From Vanessa cardui (taxonomy: Eukaryota; Arthropoda; Insecta; Lepidoptera; Nymphalidae), in NCBI RefSeq assembly GCF_905220365.1, contig NC_061126.1, positions 868,001 to 932,000 on the forward strand: a stretch of 64,000 nucleotides of DNA, in the 5' to 3' direction. Positions 10,763 to 19,917 of the stretch are shown here, one piece after another; within the stretch, counting starts at the first letter, position 1, and every line of letters begins with the position of its first letter. Below the pieces are notes generated by a model that ran no database searches, had not been told where the DNA came from, and saw nothing but the letters and a program-made list of their open reading frames with translations. A program made the translations under genes and the position numbers.

Positions 10763-12010
10763 ATGGAAGATGATTTAGTTAAATGTTTAGATGAACTTAA
10801 ATTGATAAGAAAATATTTAATTAAGAAGGGAAAGATAAGATATCAAGGTAATGTTATAAAAAATAAGTTAGCGGAAACTGAGAAAATATTTGAGAAAAGT
10901 TCGAATATAATCCAATGTATTACTTCTAAAGAAATAAAGCCTAAGTCTTTTACATTTATTGCTTCAATAAGCGATGAAATAAAGTCATACTACTCACAAA
11001 TTATCAATTTATGTTCTAAGCCTGCATGTCATATGAGTAGTAGTGACAGTGATTCTAGCGAAACGTGTTCGAATCCTGAACTAAAAATGGAGTTCGATTT
11101 GAAAACAGCATGTAGTTTAATTCCTGTTATGAATAATAACGAAAACAGCATTAAAGGTATCATTGACTCTATAGAAATGTATTCGGATATGTTGTCATCA
11201 TCAGGTCAAAAATTACTAATTACATTTGTTTTAAAAAGTAGGTTGTCACAGAATGCTAAATTACGAATGTTACCCGAATACAGTTCTACAAAAGGCTTAA
11301 TTAAGGATTTAAAAAACAAATTATTGGTGAAGAAAAGTCCTACTGCAATACAATCACGGCTACAAACTGTATCTCAAGGATATCGCACTATAGAACAGTT
11401 TGGAACCGAGATAGAAAACTTATTTGCAGATTTAACGATAGCTCAGGTAGACGGCGATACTGAAAAATACGAAATTTTAAAACCTATTAATGAGCGATTC
11501 GCAATACAACGTTTTTCTAACGGTCTAAGAAATTCGAGACTAAGTACAATTATTGCAGCACGCAACTACAAACACCTAAACGAGGCGATTCAAGCTGCGA
11601 AAGATGAAGAGCTGTCAGCTGCATCTTCGTCGCGAGGTGAGGATGTCATGCATTTCTCCACTCGTGGAAGAGGTAAGTCACATTCTCATTTTAATTCCCA
11701 TACTAGACCACAGATTCGCGTCCAAAGATCATATTTCCCACAAAATAACGCAGGTAAGCCAAATAATTCCAGTTATTTTAATAAACGAAGAAATTTTAAT
11801 AATTATCCACGCGGCCAAACGTATTATCATGGTAGACCTAACTTTCATAAATTGAATCGCGGACGAGATTCGAACGATAATCCATCGAGTTCGATATCTC
11901 GTGGTAGTGGCAATAGAAACAGAGTATTTTATTCAGAAAAACTTGAACAAAATCAATCCGTAAACGCAGATAATAATAGTGAAATGCAGTTTTTTCGTGT
12001 TGAAACATAA
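10763..12010 (+). CDS. gag: Gag of element B
   Basis: 415 residues from ATG 10763. This is the structural polyprotein that packages element RNA. The N-terminal third is charged and coiled-coil-like (LDELKLIRKYLIKKGKI). The middle matches a retrotransposon capsid in pattern (IKGIIDSIEMYSDML, LKNKLLVKKSPTAIQSRLQT, FAIQRFSNGLRNSRLSTII). The C-terminus is an arginine/glycine/asparagine-rich basic tract (RGRGKSHSHF, RRNFNNYPRGQTYYHGR) that replaces a CCHC zinc knuckle for RNA binding, and it ends MQFFRVET. No internal stops. The pol frame overlaps its last 47 nt, in the +1 relative frame. Confidence 0.9.
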   Translation: MEDDLVKCLDELKLIRKYLIKKGKIRYQGNVIKNKLAETEKIFEKSSNIIQCITSKEIKPKSFTFIASISDEIKSYYSQIINLCSKPACHMSSSDSDSSETCSNPELKMEFDLKTACSLIPVMNNNENSIKGIIDSIEMYSDMLSSSGQKLLITFVLKSRLSQNAKLRMLPEYSSTKGLIKDLKNKLLVKKSPTAIQSRLQTVSQGYRTIEQFGTEIENLFADLTIAQVDGDTEKYEILKPINERFAIQRFSNGLRNSRLSTIIAARNYKHLNEAIQAAKDEELSAASSSRGEDVMHFSTRGRGKSHSHFNSHTRPQIRVQRSYFPQNNAGKPNNSSYFNKRRNFNNYPRGQTYYHGRPNFHKLNRGRDSNDNPSSSISRGSGNRNRVFYSEKLEQNQSVNADNNSEMQFFRVET

Positions 12011-15000
12011 CATTTTGGCATTAAATGGCAAAGCCAAATATTTATCATTTTTTATTAACAATAGGAAATATTTTTGGTTAGTAGACACAGGAGCATCATT
12101 ATCTGTAATAAAGAAACAGGCATTATCCAGTAACAGTAAAGTAATTAGAGACGAAACTATCATAAATGGTATTGGAGGTAAAATTCAGTCCATAGGTTAC
12201 ACTGATGTCATCTTATTTCATCGTGATCAACAGTTTCATGTTGACTTTAATATAAGGCTACATGTTTTCAATAACTTACCTTTAAAGGCTGACGGTATTT
12301 TAGGTTTAGATTTTCTGTGTCGCTACGTATCAAGTATCAACTTTGAAAACAATTCCATTACCTTAAACAAATATGGAATGGAATGTTCCTTACCACTTTA
12401 TGATTCGTTGAATTATTCTAATGAAAATTTACTTATACCAGCGCGTTGTGAATCATTTCATTACTTACTTTTGGATAATAATTCGGAAAATGACTGTGTT
12501 ATCCACAGTCAGCAATTAGCTGATAATGTTTTCCTTGCAGGTTGTATCAGTAGGATACGAAACAAGAGATTACTTGTTAAAATTTTAAATACCAATGAAC
12601 ATGATGTTACTTTGCCAATGTTTCAACCGGAAATATATTCGATTCAAGATTATGAGTTATGCGACTTTTCGTCAACTGCTAATGACTTAAATAGGGCTAA
12701 AGCTTTATTAAACATTTTAAATTTAAATCACCTCAATACAGAGGAACGTAAATCCAGTCAGGATATTTGTGCAAAGTATTCAGATGTTTTCTTTTTGCCA
12801 GGCGATAAATTAAATACTACCAATATTTATCAACAATCAATAACTTTGAAACCAAATACGAGTCCGGTATATGTTAAGCAGTATAGATTACCCCATTCTT
12901 TAAAAAATGAAGTTAATAATCAAATTACAGAAATGCTTAAGAATGACATTATAGAAGAAGCTAAGAGCGAGTGGTCAAGTCCAATTTTGTTGGTACCGAA
13001 AAAAAGTGATAGTGATAAGAAGTGGAGACTTGTTATCGACTATCGGAAACTTAATGACTGCATTGTGGACGATAAGTTCCCTTTGCCAAATATAAATGAA
13101 ATTTTAGACTCTCTCTGTGGTTCTATCTATTTCTCACACTTAGATCTTAATCAAAGTTACTATCAGGTAGAGTTAGATAAACGAAGTAGGGAATACACGG
13201 CTTTTACGACAAACACTGGTCAATACCAAATGAAAAGATTACCAATGGGTCTTAAGACTAGTCCTAGCGCTTTTAGCAGAGCCATGTCAGTTGCAATGTC
13301 AGGGTTAACATTTGATAAGTGTTTTGTTTATTTAGATGATTTAGTTGTATTTGGAAGAAATTTGAGCGTACATAATAAAAATTTGATTGACGTTATGGAA
13401 AGGCTCAGAAAAGTTAATTTAAAATTAAATCCCAAGAAATGTAATTTTTTGAAGAAAGAAATTCTTTATTTAGGACATTTAGTTTCAAAAGATGGAGTTT
13501 TACCTGACCCTGCAAAAATCGAAATCCTACAAAAATATCCCATACCTACTAATACTGACGAAGTTAAAAGGTTCATAGCTTTTTGTAATTACTATCGAAA
13601 ATTTATCAAAAATTTTGCCGAAATAACATATCCCTTAAATAAATTAACGAGAAAATATGAACGATTTGTTTGGACTGAAGAGTGTCAAAAAAGGTTCGAA
13701 ACATTAAAACAGGCTTTGACAAGTCCCCCAGTATTAGAATTTCCCGATTTTTCAGAAAATAATGAATTCGTCATTCAAACTGACGCTTCAGGTACAGCAA
13801 TTGGCGCTGTTTTGTGTAATCAAAATATGAAACCGGTAGCTTTTGCAAGCAGACCTCTTAATAAAGCCGAAATAAACTACCCCACTATTCAAAAAGAGTT
13901 ACTTGCTATAGTGTGGGCAGTAAAATACTTTAGACCATATGTATACGGTAGATCCTTTACGATTATGACAGACCATAGACCTTTATTATATCTATTCTCA
14001 ATGAAAGACCCCTCAAGTAGACTTCTTAAGTTTAGGTTAGCACTAGAAGAATACGACTTTAAAATTATATATGTAAAAGGTAAGGATAATAGCGTAGCGG
14101 ACGCTTTGTCTAGAATTCGCATAACATCGGACACTTTAAAACAAATGAACGAAGAAATATTTTTAGTTATGACTAGAGGCCAAAAGAGGCGTTTAGAAAA
14201 TAAAGTAGAGCAGGATAATACAATTAAAATTAGTAAACCTAACGAATTGTGGCCTGATCAACCACGAGTAGTTGAGGTACTAAAGATACCAAATGATTCA
14301 GTGGAAATGACTTTTATAAATAATGAGGAGTTAAATAAATTGAAAAATAATGATAACTTATACGAAGGGAAAGAATGTTTTATTTATAGTCTACGTAGAA
14401 AAATATTATATATTAATCTTAAGTTTAGGGCACAATTTACGCGAGCCGAATTTGTGACTAAGTTAGGAGAATTTTGTAAAACTAGAAAAATAAATGAACT
14501 ATGCATAGTAAAGAATAATGAAATTGAAAATTTCATAAAAGAATTGTTAAAAGAAATAAAAGAACGTAAGGACTGGAGTGGTCCACGTATCTATGTTCTA
14601 AGAGGAGTTAAAAGAATATATGATGAGGAAGAAAGAAAATACATATTAAATGACTTTCATTTACTACCCACCGCAGGTCATGCAGGTGTGCGTAGAATGA
14701 CAAATAATATTAAAAGAAAATTTTACTGGCCAGGCTTGGATAAAGATGTTAAAACATTTGTTAGCAAGTGCATTCACTGTCAAAAAATGAAACATTGTAG
14801 GTATGTCAAGGCGCCCATGGACATAACTACAACGGCTTCACATGCTTTTGAAAAGATCTATCTTGACGTCGTAGGACCTTTGCAAAAGGACATTGAAGAC
14901 AATTGTTACATTTTAACACTTCAATGTGAATTAACTAAGTTCGTAGAGGCCTATCCTCTAAAAAATAAGGACACGGTAAGTATAGCAAAAGCATTAGTTA

Positions 15001-15656
15001 ATAATTTTATATTAAGGTTCGGGATACCAAACACCATAGCTACAGATCGTGGGACAGAGTTTGTATCTACTGTAATGGAACAGGTATGTAAAATTTTAAA
15101 TATACAAAAATTAACTTCTACAGCTTACCACCACCAATCTATCGGTGCACTTGAAAATTCGCATAAAAATTTAGGTGCTTTCTTACGCATTCAGTGTGAT
15201 GGTCAGAAAGACACCTGGAGTCAATGGTTATCTTTTTGGTGTTTTAGTTTTAATAATACTGTTCACACAGAAACGAAATACACACCATTCGAGCTAGTTT
15301 TTGGTAGACCTAGTGTAATACCTTGTAGAGTAAGTCAATATATTGAACCATTATATAACCCAGATAATTATGCTTTAGATCTTAAGTTTAAGTTACAAGT
15401 AGCGCAGCAAGATGCTCGTGAAAATTTAATTTTAAGCAAACAAAATCGTAAATGTAATTACGATAAATATACAAATAATGTAACTTATACAAATGGACAA
15501 CTAATTTTAATTAAAAATGAAACGGCAAATAAACTGGACACACAGTGGATTGGGCCATTTGTAATTTTAGAAGATTTAGGACTAAATGTAAAAATTTTAA
15601 AATGTAATAAGCCTTATATTGTCCATAAAAATAGAACTAAACCATTTAAAACCTAA
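11964..15656 (+). CDS. pol: Pol of element B (protease, RT, RNase H, integrase)
   Basis: The frame is open from 11964 and has no ATG at its start, so it is probably made by +1 (or -2) frameshifting from gag. The overlap contains a T6 run after CAG near 11989 as a possible slip site. About 1,230 residues with all domains intact: protease WLVDTGASLSVI; reverse transcriptase KWRLVIDYRKLND, FSHLDLNQSYYQV, catalytic YLDD (about 13330); RNase H with QTDASGTAIGAVL, KELLAI and MTDHRPLLYLF; integrase HHCC (HLLPTAGHAG... CIHCQ), then catalytic Asp in YLDVVG, Asp in TDRGTEF and Glu in GALENSHK, with 35 residues between the last two (DD35E). The C-terminal integrase tail ends at 15656. It looks enzymatically complete. 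Confidence 0.93.
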   Translation, partial: TQIIIVKCSFFVLKHNILALNGKAKYLSFFINNRKYFWLVDTGASLSVIKKQALSSNSKVIRDETIINGIGGKIQSIGYTDVILFHRDQQFHVDFNIRLHVFNNLPLKADGILGLDFLCRYVSSINFENNSITLNKYGMECSLPLYDSLNYSNENLLIPARCESFHYLLLDNNSENDCVIHSQQLADNVFLAGCISRIRNKRLLVKILNTNEHDVTLPMFQPEIYSIQDYELCDFSSTANDLNRAKALLNILNLNHLNTEERKSSQDICAKYSDVFFLPGDKLNTTNIYQQSITLKPNTSPVYVKQYRLPHSLKNEVNNQITEMLKNDIIEEAKSEWSSPILLVPKKSDSDKKWRLVIDYRKLNDCIVDDKFPLPNINEILDSLCGSIYFSHLDLNQSYYQVELDKRSREYTAFTTNTGQYQMKRLPMGLKTSPSAFSRAMSVAMSGLTFDKCFVYLDDLVVFGRNLSVHNKNLIDVMERLRKVNLKLNPKKCNFLKKEILYLGHLVSKDGVLPDPAKIEILQKYPIPTNTDEVKRFIAFCNYYRKFIKNFAEITYPLNKLTRKYERFVWTEECQKRFETLKQALTSPPVLEFPDFSENNEFVIQTDASGTAIGAVLCNQNMKPVAFASRPLNKAEINYPTIQKELLAIVWAVKYFRPYVYGRSFTIMTDHRPLLYLFSMKDPSSRLLKFRLALEEYDFKIIYVKGKDNSVADALSRIRITSDTLKQMNEEIFLVMTRGQKRRLENKVEQDNTIKISKPNELWPDQPRVVEVLKIPNDSVEMTFINNEELNKLKNNDNLYEGKECFIYSLRRKILYINLKFRAQFTRAEFVTKLGEFCKTRKINELCIVKNNEIENFIKELLKEIKERKDWSGPRIYVLRGVKRIYDEEERKYILNDFHLLPTAGHAGVRRMTNNIKRKFYWPGLDKDVKTFVSKCIHCQKMKHCRYVKAPMDITTTASHAFEKIYLDVVGPLQKDIEDNCYILTLQCELTKFVEAYPLKNKDTVSIAKALVNNFILRFGIPNTIATDRGTEFVSTVMEQVCKILNIQKLTSTAYHHQSIGALENSHKNLGAFLRIQCDGQKDTWSQWLSFWCFSFNNTVHTETKYTPFELVFGRPSVIPCRVSQYIEPLYNPDNYALDLKFKLQVAQQDARENLILSKQNRKCNYDKYTNNVTYTNGQLILIKNETANKLDTQWIGPFVILEDLGLNVKILKCNKPYIVHKNRTKPFKT

Positions 15657-15746
15657 ATTCAGATATTATGTACCTGTTCATAAAAAAAAAAAAATTGTAT
15701 CAAAACATTTCTTTTTTTTTTTTTTTTTTTAATTCGCCCCCCGAGG
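15657..15746. other. 3' untranslated segment of element B
   Basis: Contains A and T homopolymer runs (A at about 15682-15693, T at about 15711-15730), then AATTCGCCCCCCGAGG directly before the 3' LTR. A classic long purine tract is not visible; only CGAGG abuts the LTR. Confidence 0.5.
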
Positions 15747-15868
15747 TGTAGTGTAATAAGTAGTATGTAAGTCAGATGGCGTATAAATATTAAGATCGTT
15801 GCACTAATTGATCAGTAATAAATCATCTTCTTCCAAATACACTCGTTTCAATAACATAAGTCCCCTCA
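15747..15868 (+). repeat. 3' LTR of element B
   Basis: 122 bp, matching the 5' LTR at every base I compared. Followed by the target duplication CTAC and then element A's integrase frame without loss. Confidence 0.95.
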
Positions 15869-16816
15869 CTACCAATAGAAATACCTGCACTGCCTTGGGC
15901 TAAAGTAGGGTCAGACATTTTTGAATTTCGTAAAAAATATTATCTTATTGTAATAGATTATTATTCTAATTTTGTAGAAGTTTGTAAATTGAATAATATC
16001 ACATCTGGTTTAATTATAGAAAATATGAAGGACATATTTTCGAGACACGGTATTCCTAACGTTTTGATAACTGACAATGGCACGCAGTATGCTAGTCGAG
16101 AATTTAAAAAGTTTGCTGTTGAATGGGGATTTGATCACGTTACATCTTCTCCGAATTATGCACAATCGAATGGTAAAAGTGAACGCGCGGTACAAACTAT
16201 TAAAAATATCTTAAAAAAATCTATCTCGAGTAAAGAAGATTTTTCGTTAGCCCTTCTTAATTACAGAAATACTCCTAGAGATGGCCTGAGTTCTCCAGCT
16301 CAGTTACTAATGGGTCGAACATTACGATGTAAATTACCTGTACATCCTAATGTATTAAAACCAAAGCCTATTGATCCAGCTGAATATAATACTATGATTA
16401 AGAAACAAAACAAAGCTAAGATGTATTATGATAGACATTGCAAAACTCTACCGATTTTAAAAGAAGGTGACCCTGTAATTTGTATTGATGGAAAATATAG
16501 GAGTAGGGCTAAGGTAGTCGGTCCTACCAATGCTCCTAGATCATACATTGTACAAAATGATATAGGCCGTAAATTTAGACGAAATCGTCGTCATTTCATA
16601 AAATGTAAGTCTAATGAAAACTCTGATAATGACAACAGTTTTGAAGTGTTTAGTGACGCTAACGAGGATGTAAGTTCATCAGAAGATTTGCCTTTACTTA
16701 AAGATACAGATATTTCAAAAGATAATGTAAGCATTGCAAAACCTACATCCCCGAGGCCTTTTCGTAGAGCCAAAGAAGTAGCAAAGCAACGTATAGCTCA
16801 GAATATATTTAAATAG
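15869..16816 (+). pseudogene. Integrase of element A, 3' portion
   Basis: The frame resumes exactly where element B interrupted it. Integrase core: first Asp in KVGSDIFEF, second Asp in ITDNGTQYA, Glu in SNGKSERAVQ. This is followed by the C-terminal domain (KMYYDRHCKTLPILKEGDPV) and a polar serine/aspartate-rich tail ending at TAG 16814-16816. The integrase catalytic triad is complete, but the copy cannot be expressed as a whole because of element B and the deletion upstream. Confidence 0.9.
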
Positions 16817-17002
16817 TTTCTTTATATTAAGAAATATGTTGTGTGATATTTGTCTTTTTTATTTTTCATTTTTTTTAAAGGGGAAGTGTTTGGTTATGTT
16901 AGTTACTTTAGTACTTATTTTGTGTTTTGTTTATTTGTTGTTATCTTGTGTGAATAACATGTTTGTTCAAGTTTAATTTTAATACTTATTATAAGGGGAA
17001 GA
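16817..17002. other. 3' untranslated segment of element A with polypurine tract
   Basis: AT-rich; two GGGGAAG motifs (about 16880 and 16995). The second, AAGGGGAAGA, touches the 3' LTR and is the probable plus-strand primer. Confidence 0.7.
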
Positions 17003-17085
17003 TGTTGTAGTTATGTTTTTATATCTGGCTTGTGATAGAGGAATAAAGTCAGTTGTCAATGACGTGATGTCTTTAATTTACAACA
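17003..17085 (+). repeat. 3' LTR of element A
   Basis: 83 bp TGTTGTAG...TTACAACA, followed by the target duplication ATTAT. The ORF beginning inside it is not a gene. Confidence 0.93.
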
Positions 17086-19655
17086 ATTATAATCTTCAAA
17101 TGTATCTCATGGTTTTAAATTTTTTTATTTCTTGTAATACCAGTATCTACGATGGAGAATTAATTGTGTTCATTTGCTTCTCTAATTATTATAAAAAAAT
17201 AAACATCATTTCAATTTACAACACAGAACCAAAATACAATTTTCAAATATTAGCAGTTAATTTTAAATTCCTTTATCCTTATAAATTGGTTCGTACTATC
17301 ACAAGCTTAGATACTTACTTGTAATTTTACTGTAACTCTGTTTGTATAAACTGCTTACGGTTTGTATATTCCAAATTTAACGCTATTTCTGCTGCTGAAA
17401 TGGTAAGCTCCCCACGGGTAGTTCAAGCTTCGAAGTTATAACATATACATAGTTCGATGGGTGAGTGAGCCAGTGTAACTACAAATACAAAAGAACACAG
17501 TTCCCAAGATAGTAGGTACATGACAATGAAAGAAATCATTAATATTTGTTTCTCACGATCAAATGCCTATCTGCTAGTCTTTCTGCCTGTCCCAAATAAT
17601 AAAAGTGACTATTCTCCACCGATTAAATGACATACGTATGGAAATGAAATACAATTCAATTACTATTTATCTCGTATAAAATCAACAAATACTAACTCCA
17701 CGCTTTTTATCAGATTTTAAATCTTTATTCGAGTAATAATCATTATTCACAACTAAGTATTTCAACATGGGGTTTTAATTTATTTATGGGTGAAGTTGAA
17801 TTTTTTATTTTAGTGTTGCCATAGCTTTCCTTTGTTTTTAAATCTTATAATAAAGTCTTTACTAAAGCAAAAGTATAAATGAAATAGAAACCCTACTGTC
17901 AAGAATAGCTATAAAAATCTCATAATATTTTTCAGTATTACTTGGGGATGTAAATATTTTAACTGCAAACGGTAAATCTTTATACAAAAATATTGAGAAA
18001 ATTTGTTACTTCAAAATATACTTCAAAAAAGGTTCGAGAATTTGCATACTATATACTGCACACGAAAGAGAATTGTACATAAGAGACTATTCGACAAAGA
18101 ACAACTAATTTTATGATACATACAAATTATAAAGTATTTATTTACACAATGATTATTAACATTAAAATGTAATAAAAATAGGAATAAAAATAGTTACTTT
18201 ATAATCATTACAATGGAATAGTGGTAAAAAGGAACCTCCCGTAACCAAGAGAGGTGACAGTGTAGTGTTATATGACCTACATATAATATGTACGTGTTCT
18301 ACTACCAGCTTGCAACTATTCCGCGTTAATGTAATTAAGATATTAGCTTACAGCATAATTGGTTCAAGGCATTAAGACTGAAGTCTCGTGTGACGAAATT
18401 ATACTGAAGGAAATACTTGAATAAATTATATGCAACGCTGTTGAATTTACTAGTTTAAACATTATGTAATCAAAGCAGCATTTTTTGTCCAACTACTAAA
18501 TAAGGTTGTCAGTTCGACTTGTATGTATGTAACACTGTTGGAATTGAATTATATTTGAGTGTGATGATCCGTTTAGGCTTCCAAGCACGTGTGCTAAATT
18601 TTGTAAATGAATGTTCATATGTATGTTTGTTCAATTTCTAGAATTTAAGTTATATATAGCAACCCCAACTTAAAGAACAGTGTAAATTTCATTAAAATCA
18701 TGTTTTTTCACTAGCTGTTTCTGATTTCGAAGTCGCTTTAATTGTTAATAAATTATTTATTCCATATTATTTTATATAAATACTTATTATTTATTTAAGT
18801 ATGTGATGTTCAGCGAAAAACCTTCTCCTATTGTTATATTTTAGTTCGCACTTCTCTTAAACTTGCCAGTAATCCGAAGGGATTCTAGGAAACTTAAACG
18901 AAAATAAAAATAATTATGTATTATGCTAGCCTTTTATCAGTAGAACAAGTCGTCATAAGATTAGTGTCCTCCTTCTGATTATATTTTCCTAATAAGATGC
19001 GATAGCAACAGGGAATTACGCGATGATGATACAGATTTCTACATAACCTCGGAGTTACAACTTTATAAATGAGATACATCAGCACAAAACTCTTCTCGAT
19101 TTTCGAGCTGTAGATTTGAACTGATTTTATTTTTCGGTATCAAACAGATTCAACGTGAGATTTGATTTTGAGTGAGATATTTGCTGAAACCAGATAGAAT
19201 ATTCCTAGCGTTGATGAGCAGATGGTTACTAAATATTTATTACAAATTTTGTTTGACAATAATTAACATTAATTACAGATTCAATTAACGAAGTAGATAT
19301 AAACCGTGAACAGAGGGAATGAACGTGAACTTTAAATTTAATTTAATCATGGAAATGACGATTCAAATGTAAGTACTTTTAAGAGTCAAGTTTATTCCAA
19401 AGTTAGTCGCTGTTGACCAACTTTTTACTTTCGAATCTTAAATTTTCTTAATTTCTTTCTTCTTCTTTAAGTGCGTCAACTCAAGGTCAATAGCCTTTTG
19501 AAAGCCTCTCCTTCCAATCCCCAGTGAAAAAGTTCTATGTAATGTAATAAAATATTGGATTGGAGATGTAATAAAATATATACGGATTAAGGTTGTAAAT
19601 CGTTTTAAATCAAACATAAAAAATATCATATATCTTTTAATCATACATCATATAT
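17086..19655. other. Intergenic, no gene seen
   Basis: AT-rich. A minus-orientation fragment of the Metulj-like SINE is at 17457-17560 (GTGAGTGAGCCAGTGTAAC). No other repeat, exon or RNA gene could be supported. Confidence 0.6.
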
Positions 19656-19917
19656 ATAATCTTTGTGATTATCATTTAATAGAGCGTCCATAAATTTCCT
19701 ATCCAATTGGCGCTACAAATATTCATTAAAAAAAAAAAACAAAATTGATTATCTATCAAAGTAAATTATACACCGCGAGTTTTTCAAGTAGGAATACGTG
19801 ATTAATGTACGTATATATGTCATTGTTTGTAACTATTCTTACAAATGAACTCCCAAGCTGCAGAGGGGAATTGTCCCAATAGCTTGTATACCGTAGATTC
19901 AGTGTTAATAACTCGAA
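19656..19917 (+). promoter_or_regulatory. 5' flank of ppk-type gene 1, conserved in gene 2
   Basis: Alignable to 28750-29025 upstream of the second gene: shared TTTGTnATTAnCATTTAAT, CCAATTG/TCAATTG, AAATATTCAT, and GTGATTAATGTACG. A TTCAGT initiator-like site occurs at about 19899, 19 bp before the ATG. This is either retained promoter sequence or just the edge of the duplicated block. Confidence 0.5.

Larger units (their letters stand above)
9831..15868 (+). mobile_element. Ty3/Gypsy retrotransposon B, complete, nested in A
   Basis: 122-bp LTRs at 9831-9952 and 15747-15868 (TGTAGTG...CCCCTCA) appear identical. The insertion is flanked by the 4-bp target duplication CTAC (9827-9830 and 15869-15872). 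Total 6,038 bp in the same orientation as A, splitting A's integrase between Leu and Pro codons. It contains a small membrane-peptide ORF, gag without zinc knuckle, and a full-length pol. No env frame is present. Identical LTRs and open frames imply a recent insertion. Confidence 0.96.
7391..17085 (+). mobile_element. Mag-like Ty3/Gypsy retrotransposon A, defective, with nested element B
   Basis: The 83-bp LTRs at 7391-7473 and 17003-17085 are flanked by the 5-bp direct repeat ATTAT (7386-7390 and 17086-17090). The order is LTR, TGGTGACAGCGG primer-binding-like site, gag-pol, purine-rich AAGGGGAAGA just before the 3' LTR. Without element B it is about 3.65 kb. It lacks the RNase H region and carries one in-frame stop, so it is non-autonomous. 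Assignment to the Mag lineage rests on the very short LTRs, a single gag-pol frame, a zinc knuckle, and YIDD in the reverse transcriptase. Confidence 0.9.

Noticed and set aside
11979..12000. Start of element B pol at 11979
   Set aside because: The codon is GTG; the frame is open from 11964 with no ATG, so frameshifting from gag is more likely.
9831..15868. Endogenous retrovirus with env in element B
   Set aside because: No env-sized frame exists between pol and the 3' LTR; only gag, pol and a small leader ORF are present.
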